A stretch of 64,000 bases of DNA from NCBI GenBank assembly GCA_027692465.1, contig JAQEYU010000004.1, forward strand, positions 81,865-145,864, given 5' to 3'. Shown here one piece after another: positions 1-11,040 of this stretch. A program made the translations under genes and the position numbers. This DNA is from Enterococcaceae bacterium OF42-14pH9A (GTDB lineage Bacteria > Bacillota > Bacilli > Lactobacillales > Enterococcaceae). Every line of letters starts with the position of its first letter. Within the stretch, counting starts at the first letter, position 1. The notes below the pieces were generated by a model that searched no databases, was not told the origin of the DNA, and saw only the letters and a program-made list of their open reading frames with translations.

Positions 1-61
1 TTTGCAAGTTCTTCTTAGCGGGTTCTGCTTAGAAGCAACTGTATGCGTAATGGTCCTGGTA

Positions 62-262
62 GCCATTCAAACGGTAAAATCTGTACGCCGGGGTCAGTCT
101 CCGAGCCTTCTGAAACTTTTCTGGATGTATCCGCGGAGAAGACGGAAGAGACAGCGCGTGGCAATATCGTAGTGCACTTTAAGGGGAATGTGAGAAGCCA
201 CCCTTTCTGCGGTCAGTTGGTAAAGTTCAACTAAGGCAGAATTCGCCAAGTTGAACTTTACA
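62..262. repeat. Truncated copy of the dispersed 231-bp-type repeat plus downstream palindrome
   Basis: This stretch matches, with scattered changes, the right half and downstream flank of the repeat at 62935-63300: the same sequence runs from the CAAACGGTAAAATC segment through the CCGAGCCTTCTGAAACTTTT arm and on to a GTAAAGTTCAAC...GTTGAACTTTAC palindrome near 221-262. The left arm is absent. No protein-coding signal is convincing here. Confidence 0.75.
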
Positions 263-272
263 GTGGGTTTGA

Positions 273-320
273 CACAATTAGGCCCCAACCCCAGCTTGCT
301 GAGGTTGGGGCCTAATTGTG
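273..320. repeat. Perfect 18-bp inverted repeat
   Basis: CACAATTAGGCCCCAACC at 273-290 is perfectly complementary to 303-320 across a 12-nt loop. No T-run follows on the plus strand, so it is not a classical intrinsic terminator. Part of the loop (CAGCTTGCTGAGG) recurs at about 63373, again just after a repeat copy, so it probably belongs to the same repeat family. Confidence 0.8.
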
Positions 321-541
321 TTCGGGTTCTCGTTATAAGCATGCCGGCTTCTGTGATTTTTGACCGGCAACAGTATCGAGAGCACTATAGGAAAACGGTT
401 CAAGTCGGCGGCGGTGAAAAGATACGGCAGCCCGCAAAAGCCAAGTAGCTGGTTTGTGCATGATCAGGCAGCTTTCATTGAGCAATCCTAAAGAAATCCT
501 TAATCGACGCTGCTTTCATGAAAGTTACATCGTGAAAACCA

Positions 542-570
542 TTGACAGAAGCAGTTTCTCTCTATATAAT
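542..570 (+). promoter_or_regulatory. Strong sigma-70 promoter of rpoBC
   Basis: TTGACA (542-547) and TATAAT (565-570) are separated by exactly 17 bp, a consensus vegetative promoter. Transcription would start near 577, giving a leader of about 230 nt before rpoB. Confidence 0.85.
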
Positions 571-576
571 AGGGAG

Positions 577-806
577 ATGCAAAAACTATCTGATTGACAC
601 AGGGAAGCAGGAACGATCTATTGTCCGTTCCGGCTCCAGCACAGGAAAACAAAAGTTGCAAGACGAAAATTTCGCTTTCTGCTTTTGTGTTTTTTTGTGC
701 CCAAAAGCCGCAAAAAATGCTTTTTGTTACAGAAATTTAACATTCGTAAAAAAACTGTAACGAAATCCGATAGCCTTTTTGAAAGAAATTTTGAGGGGTG
801 AAGAGC
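577..806 (+). promoter_or_regulatory. Structured rpoB 5' leader (Lacto-rpoB-type candidate)
   Basis: The leader contains a GGAACG...CGTTCC hairpin (about 610-632) followed by a terminator-like hairpin (649-697). The Lacto-rpoB RNA motif is known from rpoB 5' UTRs of lactic acid bacteria and this region is in the right place for it. I have not matched the conserved positions, so the family assignment is an inference. Confidence 0.5.
649..697 (+). terminator. Attenuator-like intrinsic terminator in the rpoB leader
   Basis: ACAAAAG pairs with CTTTTGT around an inner CGAAA/TTTCG stem and is followed directly by a T7 run. It lies about 110 nt upstream of the rpoB start with the promoter upstream of it, so it would act as an attenuator. 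Confidence 0.55.
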
Positions 807-3800
807 TTGGCTGGACACGTAGTAAAATACGGGAAACACCGCGAACGTAGAAGTTTCGCACGTATCAGTGAAGTATTGGAATTACCGAATCTGATCGAGA
901 TTCAAACGGACTCTTACCAATGGTTCTTAGACGAGGGCTTGCGGGAAATGTTTGAAGACATTTTGCCGATCGACGACTTCAACGGCAACCTGTCTCTGGA
1001 ATTTGTGGATTATGAACTGAAGGAACCGAAGTATACGGTAGAAGAAGCACGGGCTCACGATGCCAACTACTCGGCGCCATTGCACGTTACATTGCGTTTG
1101 ACTAACCGGGAAACCGGCGAAATCAAAGCACAGGAAGTCTTTTTCGGCGATTTCCCACTGATGACTGAACAAGGTACATTCATCATCAACGGGGCTGAAC
1201 GGGTTATCGTATCCCAGTTGGTACGTTCTCCCGGGGTTTACTTCCATGGCAAAGTCGACAAAAACGGTAAAGAAGGTTTCGGTTCAACTGTGATCCCGAA
1301 CCGGGGTGCATGGTTGGAAATGGAAACAGATGCCAAAGATATTTCTTACGTGCGGATTGACCGTACCCGTAAGATTCCTTTGACTGTTTTGGTGCGGGCA
1401 TTGGGCTTTGGCTCCGATGACACGATCTTTGAAATCTTCGGCGAAAGCGAATCACTGCGCAATACGATCGAAAAAGATCTGCATAAAAATGCCAGCGATT
1501 CCCGTACAGAAGAAGGCTTGAAAGATGTCTATGAACGGCTGCGTCCAGGCGAACCTAAAACCGCCGACAGCTCTCGTAACCTCTTGAATGCGCGTTTCTT
1601 CGATCCAAAACGTTACGACTTGGCAAACGTTGGTCGTTACAAAGTTAACAAAAAGCTTGACCTGAAGACTCGTCTGTTGAATTTGACATTGGCGGAAACG
1701 CTGGTGGATCCGGAGACTGGTGAAATCCTTGTAGAAAAAGGCACTGTTTTGGGTCACGCTGAAATGGACAAGTTGGCACCATTCCTGGAAGCCGGATTGA
1801 ACGCAGTCACTTACTACCCTTCAGAAGACGGTGTAGTGACAGAACCAATGACGGTTCAAGTCATCAAAGTCTTCTCACCAAAAGATCCTGAACGGGAAAT
1901 CAATGTGATCGGCAACGGCTATCCGGATGCTTCCGTGAAAACTGTTCGCCCAGCAGATATTATCGCTTCTATGAGCTACTTCCTGAACTTGATGGAAGGC
2001 ATCGGCAATGTGGATGATATCGATCACTTGGGTAACCGCCGAATCCGTTCCGTAGGTGAATTGCTGCAAAACCAATTCCGTATCGGCTTGGCTCGGATGG
2101 AACGGGTAGTTCGTGAACGGATGTCCATTCAAGACACCGAAACATTGACACCGCAACAATTGATCAACATCCGTCCGGTAGTGGCAAGTATCAAAGAATT
2201 CTTTGGTTCTTCCCAGTTGTCTCAGTTCATGGATCAAACCAATCCACTGGGTGAATTGACCCATAAACGTCGTCTGTCTGCCTTAGGGCCTGGCGGTTTG
2301 ACTCGTGACCGTGCCGGTTATGAAGTCCGCGACGTTCACTATTCTCACTATGGCCGTATGTGTCCAATCGAAACCCCTGAAGGTCCGAATATCGGGCTGA
2401 TCAACTCGCTGGCGTCTTATGCGAAGGTCAATAAATACGGGTTTATCGAAACACCTTATCGCCGTGTCGATCGGGCCAATGGTCGAGTTACTGATATTAT
2501 TGATTACTTGACTGCCGACATCGAAGACCATTACGTTGTTGCCCAAGCAAACAGCCCGTTGAACGATGACGGCAGTTTTGCTGAAGAAGTCGTAATGGCG
2601 CGTGCCACTTCCGAAAATATCGAAGTATCCATCGATAAAGTCGATTACATGGACGTTTCTCCTAAACAGGTAGTGGCAGTAGCGACTGCATGTATTCCTT
2701 TCTTGGAAAACGATGACAGTAACCGGGCCTTGATGGGTGCCAACATGCAGCGGCAAGCGGTGCCTTTGATCAACCCTAAATCACCTTGGGTTGGTACCGG
2801 TATGGAATACAAATCCGCCCATGACTCAGGTGCTGCCCTGTTGTGTAAGAACCCGGGTGTGGTTGAATACGTGGATGCATCTGAAGTTCGCATTCGTCGT
2901 GAAGACGGTGCCTTGGATGTCTACTCTGTTACTAAATTCCGTCGTTCCAACTCCGGGACTTCTTACAACCAACGTCCAATCGTGACTTTGGGTGAGAAAG
3001 TCGATAAAGGCGATACCTTGGCAGACGGTCCTTCCATGGAACAAGGGGAATTGGCATTGGGTCAAAACGTGCTGGTTGCCTTCATGACTTGGGAAGGCTA
3101 CAACTATGAAGATGCCATCATCATGAGCCGTCGTTTGGTCAAAGATGATGTGTACACTTCTGTCCACATTGAAGAATATGAATCAGAAGCCCGCGATACC
3201 AAATTGGGGCCTGAAGAAATCACTCGCGAAATCCCGAACGTCGGGGAAGATGCGTTGAAAGACTTGGACGAAATGGGGATCATCCGCATTGGTGCCGAAG
3301 TCAAAGACGGCGACTTGCTGGTAGGGAAAGTCACTCCAAAAGGGGTAACTGAACTGTCTGCTGAAGAACGTCTGCTCCATGCCATCTTCGGTGAAAAAGC
3401 CCGCGAAGTTCGCGACACTTCTCTGCGTGTGCCTCACGGCGGTGGCGGGATTGTCCACGACGTGAAGATCTTTACCCGTGAAGCCGGCGATGAATTGTCA
3501 CCTGGTGTCAATATGCTGGTTCGGGTCTATATCGTGCAAAAACGTAAGATCCATGAAGGGGATAAAATGGCCGGACGTCACGGGAACAAAGGTGTTGTTT
3601 CCCGGATTATGCCGGAAGAAGATATGCCGTTCTTACCAGACGGCACACCAGTGGATATCATGCTGAATCCATTAGGGGTACCTTCTCGTATGAATATCGG
3701 GCAAGTATTGGAATTGCACTTGGGGATGGCTGCTCGTCAGCTGGGTATCCACGTCGCAACACCGGTATTTGACGGTGCCAACGATGATGATGTCTGGGCA

Positions 3801-4445
3801 ACAGTGAAAGAAGCTGGCATGGCGGCTGACGCGAAGACTGTCTTGTATGATGGTCGGACCGGTGAACCGTTTGACGGCCGGATCTCTGTCGGTGTTATGT
3901 ATATGATCAAACTGGCCCACATGGTCGACGACAAACTCCATGCGCGTTCTATTGGACCATACTCACTGGTTACCCAACAACCATTGGGTGGTAAAGCACA
4001 GTTTGGTGGACAACGTTTCGGGGAAATGGAAGTTTGGGCACTGGAAGCTTACGGTGCTGCTTATACCCTGCAAGAAATCCTGACATACAAGTCGGATGAC
4101 GTTGTTGGACGTGTGAAGACCTACGAAGCGATCGTGAAGGGTGAACCAATCCCTAAACCGGGTGTTCCGGAATCCTTCCGCGTATTAGTGAAAGAATTGC
4201 AGTCTCTTGGTTTGGATATGCGCGTCTTGGATATCGACAACGAAGAGATCGAGCTGCGGGATATGGATGACGATGACGATGATTTGATCACTGTCGATGC
4301 GTTGGAAAAATTCGCACAGCAACGCCAGTCCGCTAAAGAGCTGGAAGAGCAAGCCGCACAACAAGTCAAAGAAGATGAAAATGACCTGAACGATCAGATT
4401 GAAGCAGTCGAGGATCGTCAAGACATCGACACTATCGAAGACTGA
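807..4445 (+). CDS. rpoB: DNA-directed RNA polymerase subunit beta
   Basis: Catalytic beta subunit of RNA polymerase, about 1212 residues, nearly colinear with enterococcal RpoB as I know it. The rifampicin region reads [20 protein letters not shown], and the conserved blocks EGYNYEDAI and [12 protein letters not shown] are present. It ends in a long acidic tail, with a run of aspartates near the C terminus. I chose TTG at 807 ([10 protein letters not shown]) because GAGGGG ends 8 nt upstream; the alternative GTG at 798 would overlap the Shine-Dalgarno sequence. It is transcribed with rpoC across a structured 221-bp spacer. Confidence 0.98.
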   Translation: MAGHVVKYGKHRERRSFARISEVLELPNLIEIQTDSYQWFLDEGLREMFEDILPIDDFNGNLSLEFVDYELKEPKYTVEEARAHDANYSAPLHVTLRLTNRETGEIKAQEVFFGDFPLMTEQGTFIINGAERVIVSQLVRSPGVYFHGKVDKNGKEGFGSTVIPNRGAWLEMETDAKDISYVRIDRTRKIPLTVLVRALGFGSDDTIFEIFGESESLRNTIEKDLHKNASDSRTEEGLKDVYERLRPGEPKTADSSRNLLNARFFDPKRYDLANVGRYKVNKKLDLKTRLLNLTLAETLVDPETGEILVEKGTVLGHAEMDKLAPFLEAGLNAVTYYPSEDGVVTEPMTVQVIKVFSPKDPEREINVIGNGYPDASVKTVRPADIIASMSYFLNLMEGIGNVDDIDHLGNRRIRSVGELLQNQFRIGLARMERVVRERMSIQDTETLTPQQLINIRPVVASIKEFFGSSQLSQFMDQTNPLGELTHKRRLSALGPGGLTRDRAGYEVRDVHYSHYGRMCPIETPEGPNIGLINSLASYAKVNKYGFIETPYRRVDRANGRVTDIIDYLTADIEDHYVVAQANSPLNDDGSFAEEVVMARATSENIEVSIDKVDYMDVSPKQVVAVATACIPFLENDDSNRALMGANMQRQAVPLINPKSPWVGTGMEYKSAHDSGAALLCKNPGVVEYVDASEVRIRREDGALDVYSVTKFRRSNSGTSYNQRPIVTLGEKVDKGDTLADGPSMEQGELALGQNVLVAFMTWEGYNYEDAIIMSRRLVKDDVYTSVHIEEYESEARDTKLGPEEITREIPNVGEDALKDLDEMGIIRIGAEVKDGDLLVGKVTPKGVTELSAEERLLHAIFGEKAREVRDTSLRVPHGGGGIVHDVKIFTREAGDELSPGVNMLVRVYIVQKRKIHEGDKMAGRHGNKGVVSRIMPEEDMPFLPDGTPVDIMLNPLGVPSRMNIGQVLELHLGMAARQLGIHVATPVFDGANDDDVWATVKEAGMAADAKTVLYDGRTGEPFDGRISVGVMYMIKLAHMVDDKLHARSIGPYSLVTQQPLGGKAQFGGQRFGEMEVWALEAYGAAYTLQEILTYKSDDVVGRVKTYEAIVKGEPIPKPGVPESFRVLVKELQSLGLDMRVLDIDNEEIELRDMDDDDDDLITVDALEKFAQQRQSAKELEEQAAQQVKEDENDLNDQIEAVEDRQDIDTIED

Positions 4446-4666
4446 TAACGTGCAACAAGAGACGCAGGTCGGAAAAATCATGACGTTGGCTGTTGTTTTC
4501 CTAAACGGGAAAGGCAGCCGACTGTCGAGAGCTTTCCGCGTCTCGCAACCGATCTGATCTGCCTGCACAGTGACGGGCCGTTGTTTTCTTAGGAAAATGG
4601 CGGCAAAGGGGCACTGTTCGCAGATACGGGTCTTGCGGCCATGAAATGAAATGGAGGGAACCCCTT
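4446..4666 (+). other. Structured rpoB-rpoC spacer with two nested stem-loops
   Basis: Stem-loop 1 (4459-4544) closes with GAGACGC/GCGTCTC and holds an inner GTTGGCTG/CAGCCGAC stem. Stem-loop 2 (4567-4617) closes with ACAGTG/CACTGT and holds GCCGTT...GGCGGC around TTTTC/GAAAA. Neither is followed by a T-run, so they look like RNA processing or stability structures rather than terminators. Confidence 0.6.
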
Positions 4667-7600
4667 TTGATCGATGTAAATAAATTCGAAAGTATGCAAA
4701 TAGGTCTGGCTTCTCCCGAAAAAATCAGAAGCTGGTCATACGGGGAAGTCAAAAAACCCGAGACCATCAACTATCGTACGTTGAAACCTGAACGGGAAGG
4801 TTTGTTTGACGAGCGTATTTTCGGCCCTACCAAAGACTGGGAATGTGCTTGTGGGAAGTACAAACGGATCCGTTACAAAGGCATCGTCTGCGACCGCTGC
4901 GGTGTAGAAGTAACCCGTGCCAAAGTCCGTCGTGAACGGATGGGCCATATCGAATTGGCAGCACCGGTTTCTCATATCTGGTACTTCAAAGGTATCCCGT
5001 CTCGGATGGGTCTGGTTTTAGATATGAGCCCACGGGCCTTGGAAGAAGTCATCTACTTTGCTTCTTACGTGGTCATTGAACCAGGCGACACCAGCTTGGA
5101 GAAAAAACAACTGCTCACTGAACGGGAATACCGTGAAAAACGTGACCAGTACGGCCAGGGCTTCAATGCGGCCATGGGTGCCGAAGCCATCAAGCAATTG
5201 TTGGATTCTGTGGACCTGGAAGCCGAAGTCGCTGAACTGAAAGAAGAATTGAAAACTGCTTCCGGTCAAAAACGGACCCGCGCGATCCGTCGTTTGGATA
5301 TTTTGGAAGCTTTCCGTAAATCCGGCAACAAACCCGGCTGGATGGTCATGGATGTTATTCCTGTCATTCCTCCAGATTTGCGGCCAATGGTCCAATTGGA
5401 AGGTGGGCGTTTTGCGACATCTGACTTGAACGACCTTTACCGTCGTGTCATTAACCGTAACAACCGCTTGAAACGTTTGTTGGACTTGAACGCACCGAAC
5501 ATCATCGTCCAAAACGAAAAACGGATGCTGCAAGAAGCCGTGGATGCGTTGATTGACAATGGTCGTCGTGGCCGTCCGGTAACTGGTCCTGGTAACCGTC
5601 CATTGAAATCTTTGTCTCACATGTTGAAAGGGAAACAAGGTCGTTTCCGTCAAAACCTGCTGGGTAAACGTGTTGACTATTCTGGTCGTTCCGTTATCGT
5701 CGTTGGTCCTTTCTTGAAGATGTACCAATGTGGTCTGCCAAAAGAAATGGCCATCGAATTGTTCAAACCTTTCGTAATGAAAGAATTGGTTCAACGGGAG
5801 ATTGCGTCAAACATCAAAAATGCCAAACGCAAAATCGAACGGATGGAAGATGAAGTTTGGGATGTCTTGGAAGATGTCATCAAAGAACACCCTGTTCTGC
5901 TGAACCGGGCACCGACTTTGCACCGCCTGGGTATCCAAGCTTTCGAACCTGTTTTGGTAGAAGGCCGGGCAATCCGTTTGCACCCATTGGTTTGTGAAGC
6001 CTACAACGCCGACTTTGACGGTGACCAAATGGCGGTTCACGTACCATTGAACGAAGAAGCCCAAGCGGAAGCACGGATGCTGATGCTGGCTGCGCAAAAC
6101 ATCTTGAACCCGAAAGACGGCAAACCAGTCGTGACCCCATCTCAAGATATGGTCTTGGGTAACTACTACCTGACGATGGAAGAAGATGGCCGTGAAGGGG
6201 AAGGCATGCTCTTCCGTGACATGGACGAAGCAGTTACTGCATGGCGCAATGGTTATGTCCATCTGCATTCACGGATCGCTGTTGATCCTAAGAAATTAGG
6301 CGACAAGCCATTCACTGACGAACAACGCTCTAAATTGATGGTAACCACAGTAGGTAAGGTGATCTTCAACTCCATCATGCCATCTGAGTTCCCTTACTTG
6401 AACGAACCGACTGACTTTAACTTGACTGTTCAAACACCTGACAAATACTTTGTGGAAGCCGGAACCGATATTCCTGCCTTTATCAAAGAACAGGAACTGG
6501 TTGGACCGTTCAAGAAGAAAAATCTCGGAAATATTATTTCTGAAGTCTTCAAACGTTTCAAAGTCACTGAAACGTCTCACATGTTGGACCGGATGAAAGA
6601 CTTGGGTTACAGCCATTCGACAATGGCGGGTATCACTGTGGGGATCGCCGATATCATGGTTTTGGCTGAAAAACATGACATTATCGATACCGCCCATGGG
6701 CAAGTTGCCAACATCACTAAACAGTTCCGTCGCGGGTTGATTACTGACGACGAACGGTACGAACGAGTTATCGGTGTCTGGAACGCTGCCAAAGACGAAA
6801 TCCAGCAAAAACTGATGGAATCCTTGGATGCTAAGAACCCAATCTTCATGATGTCCGATTCCGGAGCCCGTGGTAACATCTCCAACTTTACTCAGTTGGC
6901 AGGGATGCGTGGTTTGATGGCCGCACCAAACGGCCGAATCATGGAATTGCCGATCATCTCCAACTTCCGCGAAGGTTTGACTGTCTTGGAAATGTTTATC
7001 TCCACTCACGGGGCTCGTAAAGGGATGACCGATACCGCCTTGAAGACTGCCGATTCAGGTTACCTGACTCGTCGTCTGGTAGACGTGGCCCAAGATGTCA
7101 TCATCCGTGAAGAAGATTGTGGTACGGATCGTGGTTTGGAAATCGCAGCTATTCGTGAAGGAAACGAAATCATCGAATCGTTGGAAGAACGTTTGGTGGG
7201 TCGTTACACACACAAATCTGTGATTGATCCGCAATCCGGCGCAGCAATCATGGGTAAAGATCAATTGATTACCGAAGATTTGGCAAAACAAATCGTGGAT
7301 GCCGGAATTGAAACTGTTTCGATTCGTTCCGTCTTCACATGTAATACCAAACACGGTGTATGTAAACATTGTTATGGCCGTAACTTGGCAACTGGTTCGG
7401 AAGTCGAAGTGGGTGAAGCAGTCGGTACCATCGCTGCCCAATCCATCGGTGAACCAGGGACTCAGTTGACCATGCGTACCTTCCATACCGGGGGGGTTGC
7501 CGGTGATGATATCACTCAAGGTCTGCCTCGTGTCCAAGAAATTTTTGAAGCTCGTAATCCGAAAGGGCAAGCAGTCATTACCGAAGTTACCGGTGAAGTC

Positions 7601-8317
7601 ATCGATATCTCCGAAGATGCTGCAACTCGTTCTAAAGAAGTCACTATCAAAGGAACCACCGATACTCGGACCTATACTGTACCATTTACTGCCCGTATGA
7701 AAGTGGCAGAAGGGGACTATATCCACCGGGGTGCGCCATTGACAGAAGGTTCAATCGATCCGAAACAACTGCTGCAGGTTCGCGACGTCTTGTCCGTTGA
7801 AAACTACTTGCTGCGGGAAGTTCAACGGGTCTACCGGATGCAAGGGGTAGAAATCGGTGACAAGCATATCGAAGTAATGGTTCGCCAAATGTTGCGTAAA
7901 GTCCGCGTCATGGATCCGGGAGATTCTGATATTCTGCCAGGAACATTGATGGATATCGCAGACTTTAAAGACCGTAACTACACTACGCTGGTTTCCGGCG
8001 GTGTACCGGCAACCTCTCGTCCGGTTCTTTTGGGGATCACCAAAGCCTCATTGGAAACCAATTCCTTCTTGTCAGCTGCTTCCTTCCAGGAAACAACTCG
8101 TGTCTTGACCGATGCAGCAATCCGCGGCAAGAAAGATCCATTGTTGGGTCTGAAGGAAAATGTTATCATCGGGAAGATTATTCCTGCTGGTACCGGGATG
8201 GCTCATTACCGCAACATGGAGCCAAAAGAAGTGACTGTAGCCAGCGAAAATGTTTACAGCATTTCTGACATCGAAGCCCAAATGGCGGCTGAAGATGCCC
8301 TGAACGAACAAAACTGA
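4667..8317 (+). CDS. rpoC: DNA-directed RNA polymerase subunit beta'
   Basis: Beta' subunit, about 1216 residues. The N-terminal zinc cluster (CACG...CDRCG, about residues 59-77), the active-site NADFDGD (447-453), the second zinc cluster ([13 protein letters not shown]) and the trigger-loop stretch TMRTFHTGG are intact. TTG at 4667 (MIDVNKFES) is chosen because GGAGGG lies 8 nt upstream and it matches the N terminus of other enterococcal RpoC proteins; the upstream ATG at 4646 lacks a ribosome binding site. It is followed by a strong terminator. Confidence 0.98.
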   Translation: MIDVNKFESMQIGLASPEKIRSWSYGEVKKPETINYRTLKPEREGLFDERIFGPTKDWECACGKYKRIRYKGIVCDRCGVEVTRAKVRRERMGHIELAAPVSHIWYFKGIPSRMGLVLDMSPRALEEVIYFASYVVIEPGDTSLEKKQLLTEREYREKRDQYGQGFNAAMGAEAIKQLLDSVDLEAEVAELKEELKTASGQKRTRAIRRLDILEAFRKSGNKPGWMVMDVIPVIPPDLRPMVQLEGGRFATSDLNDLYRRVINRNNRLKRLLDLNAPNIIVQNEKRMLQEAVDALIDNGRRGRPVTGPGNRPLKSLSHMLKGKQGRFRQNLLGKRVDYSGRSVIVVGPFLKMYQCGLPKEMAIELFKPFVMKELVQREIASNIKNAKRKIERMEDEVWDVLEDVIKEHPVLLNRAPTLHRLGIQAFEPVLVEGRAIRLHPLVCEAYNADFDGDQMAVHVPLNEEAQAEARMLMLAAQNILNPKDGKPVVTPSQDMVLGNYYLTMEEDGREGEGMLFRDMDEAVTAWRNGYVHLHSRIAVDPKKLGDKPFTDEQRSKLMVTTVGKVIFNSIMPSEFPYLNEPTDFNLTVQTPDKYFVEAGTDIPAFIKEQELVGPFKKKNLGNIISEVFKRFKVTETSHMLDRMKDLGYSHSTMAGITVGIADIMVLAEKHDIIDTAHGQVANITKQFRRGLITDDERYERVIGVWNAAKDEIQQKLMESLDAKNPIFMMSDSGARGNISNFTQLAGMRGLMAAPNGRIMELPIISNFREGLTVLEMFISTHGARKGMTDTALKTADSGYLTRRLVDVAQDVIIREEDCGTDRGLEIAAIREGNEIIESLEERLVGRYTHKSVIDPQSGAAIMGKDQLITEDLAKQIVDAGIETVSIRSVFTCNTKHGVCKHCYGRNLATGSEVEVGEAVGTIAAQSIGEPGTQLTMRTFHTGGVAGDDITQGLPRVQEIFEARNPKGQAVITEVTGEVIDISEDAATRSKEVTIKGTTDTRTYTVPFTARMKVAEGDYIHRGAPLTEGSIDPKQLLQVRDVLSVENYLLREVQRVYRMQGVEIGDKHIEVMVRQMLRKVRVMDPGDSDILPGTLMDIADFKDRNYTTLVSGGVPATSRPVLLGITKASLETNSFLSAASFQETTRVLTDAAIRGKKDPLLGLKENVIIGKIIPAGTGMAHYRNMEPKEVTVASENVYSISDIEAQMAAEDALNEQN

Positions 8318-8333
8318 TCAGCTGATCAGCTGT

Positions 8334-8380
8334 AAAAGACCCGCCATCGCCGAACTCTGTCGGCGATGGCGGGTCTTTTT
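8334..8380 (+). terminator. Intrinsic terminator of rpoBC
   Basis: A 19-bp stem, AAAGACCCGCCATCGCCGA paired with its complement, runs directly into TTTTT. It is roughly symmetric and could also serve the convergent minus-strand gene. Confidence 0.92.
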
Positions 8381-8470
8381 GTGGTTTTTCTCTGACAGAT
8401 TGCATAATTAGACAAAGGCCAACTGTCTGAGCAATTGCAGGTTATGGTCCGACAAGTGCAGGCGTGATGT

Positions 8471-9196
8471 TTACCAGCCAAACTGGAGTACCATCCACAA
8501 ACCGGTTGCCAAAAAGGGGATAAAGGGCAGCTCTTGGTGAGGGGGTGAAGCGGCAGCCCTTGTTGGGTGGGCGGCCCACAATTGTCGGGCACCTGCAGCT
8601 ATCAGACCGGTACCGCTGGCCAGAATCAGCAAGAGACAGAACTGCCGCAGCTCCAGCCAGGGACTCCAGGAAAGCAGCAGCAGGACATCCCCCATCCCGA
8701 AACGCCCCCGTAAAAAGATAGTGAGCAATAACAGGATTCCGGCGCAATACAGCAGTGTTTCCCAGTGAAACCAATGCCCCAAAAAGAGCTGCCCGCCCCA
8801 AAGCAGCACCAGACTGGGATAAAAGATCTTCGGCTTCAGGATCAAATAAAACCAATCTGCCAGTGCCAGCAAAAAGGCCGCCACCAGCCAGATAAAGTTC
8901 ACGACTGCTTCGTGGGTGAAGGGCAGCGGAAAAGCCAGCAGGAATAAGCAACCGCATAAGAATTCGGCCACAAAACAGCTGTAGGGAAACGGCGTACCGC
9001 AGTAACGGCAGCGAAATCCCAGGCGAACAGCCGAAAGCAGCGGAATCATGTCCCGCCATTTCAGAGCTTGCTGACAACTGGTGCAATGAGAAGCCGGCCG
9101 TAAAATGGATTTATCCTGCGGCCAGCGCTGCGCAACAAGGCAAAAGAAGGAACCCAGGCAGGCCCCCAGCAAAAACAAAAGTATGTTGATGGTCAT
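8471..9196 (-). CDS. Type IV prepilin peptidase (A24), ComC/PilD-like
   Basis: Polytopic membrane aspartic peptidase that cleaves, and in many homologues N-methylates, prepilin-like leader peptides; in Gram-positive bacteria it matures competence pseudopilins. It has 241 residues. The cytoplasmic loop has two CxxC pairs (Cys38/41 and Cys63/66), and the catalytic aspartates are likely Asp114 and Asp170 in FGMGD. Hydrophobic helices fill the rest. It stands alone and faces away from the next gene; no pilin operon is nearby. The family is firm; the link to competence is an inference from Firmicutes comC. Confidence 0.85.
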   Translation of the reverse strand: MTINILLFLLGACLGSFFCLVAQRWPQDKSILRPASHCTSCQQALKWRDMIPLLSAVRLGFRCRYCGTPFPYSCFVAEFLCGCLFLLAFPLPFTHEAVVNFIWLVAAFLLALADWFYLILKPKIFYPSLVLLWGGQLFLGHWFHWETLLYCAGILLLLTIFLRGRFGMGDVLLLLSWSPWLELRQFCLLLILASGTGLIAAGARQLWAAHPTRAAASPPHQELPFIPFLATGLWMVLQFGW

Positions 9197-9341
9197 CTTT
9201 TATCACCTCTTTCTTAAGAAAATTACGCAATTTGACTGCAAAAGTAGACAATTCGCTGTTTTTTTCTGATAATGGAAAGGAAAAAGGTGCCGCATTTTCG
9301 GCGAGCGCTGTTGCTGCTGTGAGAGCTTAAAGGAGAATAAG

Positions 9342-10058
9342 ATGAAGAAACTGCTATTGCCCATGCTGTTGGGTATTTTGATGCTGGCAGGATGTGCGCC
9401 AAAAGCGATTCCTGCCAAAGAGGCTGCCGACCTATTCGTGCAGCAATTGATCTATCAAAAGGAAGGGACCGACTTCGAGGAAAACTTCCAAAACGGCGAC
9501 GAGCTGAAAAAAAGCTTCGAAACCAACGCCACCGCTTTTCGAGATACTTTTGCGACCGGGCTGGTGGCGGCAGACGGCGATGTCAGTGAAGAAACCGCCA
9601 GTGAGATCACGGCCCTTTTGCTGGACAAAGTTAAGAGTGCCACCGATTACAAAATCAAAGTCGGAGAAGCCGAAGCCTCCGACAGTATTCGCAACGTGAC
9701 TTATCAGGTCCATGGGTTGGATCTGGTGACGGTCATGAAGCAGACGACCCAGCTTGTGACAGCCGAGATGCTGAAGAATACGGCTCTGGCCAAAGATGAA
9801 GCCAAACTGCAGGCAGAGACTGTCAAACAGCTGCAACATGTGCTGGAGGCCCCGCCGGTCAAAGCCGAAGCGGTAAATGTCATGCTGGAAATGAAACCGG
9901 AAAAAGGCAAGTGGGTGGTCGTCGGCGGACAGCAAAAGCAGCTGGAAGGACTTTATCTGGCCTTTGTTGCCGGGGTCAAGGATGCAGATACACTGGCCGC
10001 CGACTGGCAGAAGGCACAAGAAGAACTGGCGCAGGAGCTGCAGCAGGAATTGAAGTAG
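9342..10058 (+). CDS. Putative lipoprotein (DUF5105-like)
   Basis: 238 residues with a lipoprotein signal: MKK, a hydrophobic stretch and the lipobox LAGC with Cys18. The mature part is soluble, charged and mostly helical, ending in a Glu/Gln-rich segment. It resembles the DUF5105-type surface lipoproteins of Firmicutes, but I see no catalytic motif, so the function is unknown. AAAGGAG precedes the ATG. It is monocistronic; the nearest downstream hairpin is at 10224. Confidence 0.7.
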   Translation: MKKLLLPMLLGILMLAGCAPKAIPAKEAADLFVQQLIYQKEGTDFEENFQNGDELKKSFETNATAFRDTFATGLVAADGDVSEETASEITALLLDKVKSATDYKIKVGEAEASDSIRNVTYQVHGLDLVTVMKQTTQLVTAEMLKNTALAKDEAKLQAETVKQLQHVLEAPPVKAEAVNVMLEMKPEKGKWVVVGGQQKQLEGLYLAFVAGVKDADTLAADWQKAQEELAQELQQELK

Positions 10059-10416
10059 GCTGCGCACAGCCATGAATACTGTGGCGACAGCTGCTCGGCT
10101 CATTTATACCGTGATTTTAGGCGTAAAGATCCGCCTGTGAGGCGCGTAAGCCATGTTTTGCACGGCAGCTTGCCCGGGGCAGACCCGCAAAAGTCCGCAC
10201 TCTTCAGATGATGCCAATAAAAGACGGGTTACAAGCAGCTGCTGCTTGTGACCCGTTATTTTTATTGGGGAATAACGCCTTTCTCTTACTAATTGTCAGT
10301 GCAATGCAGATTATTGTACTTTTTGTCACATTCATACTACCATAGATAGTGGAAGCAGGTGATGGTGCTGAAGACAGCCCTTTCACCGCAAAAAAACCGA
10401 TGCAGGAGGATTTGAA
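10059..10416 (+). other. Noncoding spacer between the lipoprotein gene and dps
   Basis: The only clear structure in this 358-bp stretch is the bidirectional hairpin at 10224-10260. An AT-rich segment at about 10285-10350 should hold the dps promoter, but I cannot choose between several weak candidates, and no clear PerR box is visible. No small ORF with a good ribosome binding site was seen. Confidence 0.6.
10224..10260 (+). terminator. Intrinsic terminator hairpin
   Basis: ACGGGTTACAAGCAGC pairs with GCTGCTTGTGACCCGT (one T:G pair), followed by TATTTTTATT. It would end transcription from the lipoprotein gene. Confidence 0.75.
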
Positions 10417-10884
10417 ATGAAATACGAAAAGACTAAAGAAGTGCTGAACCAATTAGTAGCCGACCTGAGCCAAATGGCGATGGTCATCCACCAAACCCAC
10501 TGGTACATGCGTGGCCCCGGTTTCTTGACTCTGCATCCATTGATGGATACTTATATGGATGATATCAACGATCAATTGGATGAAGTTTCCGAACGCTTGA
10601 TCACATTGGATGGTTCACCATTCTCAACTTTGAAGGAAATGGCTGAAAACACTAAAATCAAAGACGAAGTAGGCAACTGGGACCGCTCAATGGAAGAACG
10701 CTTGGCGACTTTGGTAGAAGGCTACCGTTACCTGGCTGACCTTTACCAAAAAGGGATCGATGTTACCGGCGAAGAAGGCGATGATCCAACTCAAGATATG
10801 TTCATCGAATTCAAGACGGCAACTGAAAAACGCATCTGGATGATCCAAGCACACTTGGGCAAAGCACCGGAAATCGACAATTAA
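10417..10884 (+). CDS. dps: Dps family DNA-binding / iron-storage ferritin
   Basis: 155-residue mini-ferritin that oxidises and stores iron, usually with hydrogen peroxide as oxidant, and protects DNA in starvation or oxidative stress. The intersubunit ferroxidase ligands fit the family spacing: His28 (THWYMRG), His40, Asp55 and Glu59 (DEVSERL). There is no long basic N-terminal tail, so tight DNA binding by that route is not obvious. AGGAGG is well placed. Monocistronic, with its own terminator. Confidence 0.93.
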   Translation: MKYEKTKEVLNQLVADLSQMAMVIHQTHWYMRGPGFLTLHPLMDTYMDDINDQLDEVSERLITLDGSPFSTLKEMAENTKIKDEVGNWDRSMEERLATLVEGYRYLADLYQKGIDVTGEEGDDPTQDMFIEFKTATEKRIWMIQAHLGKAPEIDN

Positions 10885-10900
10885 GCGTGAGACACGCCTA

Positions 10901-10944
10901 AAACCCGCAGAACAGCTGCGTATAAGCTGCTCTGCGGGTTTTTA
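10901..10944 (+). terminator. Terminator of dps
   Basis: AACCCGCAGAACAGCT pairs with AGCTGCTCTGCGGGTT (one A:C mismatch), followed by TTTTTA. Confidence 0.88.
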
Positions 10945-10977
10945 TTGTGGAGAGATCAAAATGGAATCTGGGTAGCT

Positions 10978-11029
10978 GGTGCAGTTCAGCTAAGGCAGAC
11001 TTCGCCAAGTTGAACTTGCAGACTGCACC
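10978..11029. repeat. Palindromic repeat of the AGTTCAACT...AGTTGAACT family
   Basis: GGTGCAGT/ACTGCACC encloses GCAGTTCAGCT...AGTTGAACTTGC, with the loop taaggcagacttcgcca. The same loop and stem occur at about 221-262 and 63268-63345, so this is a solitary copy of the small palindrome that accompanies the larger repeats. Confidence 0.75.
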
Positions 11030-11040
11030 GCTTGCTTGAG

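Noticed and set aside
1-60. Possible tRNA-like sequence at the window start
   Set aside because: No acceptor stem, T-loop or anticodon arm can be drawn; the only structure seen is short complementarity within repeat-like DNA.
5018-5794. Long minus-strand ORF (258 codons) opposite rpoC
   Set aside because: Antisense shadow of a highly biased gene; its composition (many His, Thr, Phe) is not that of a real protein.
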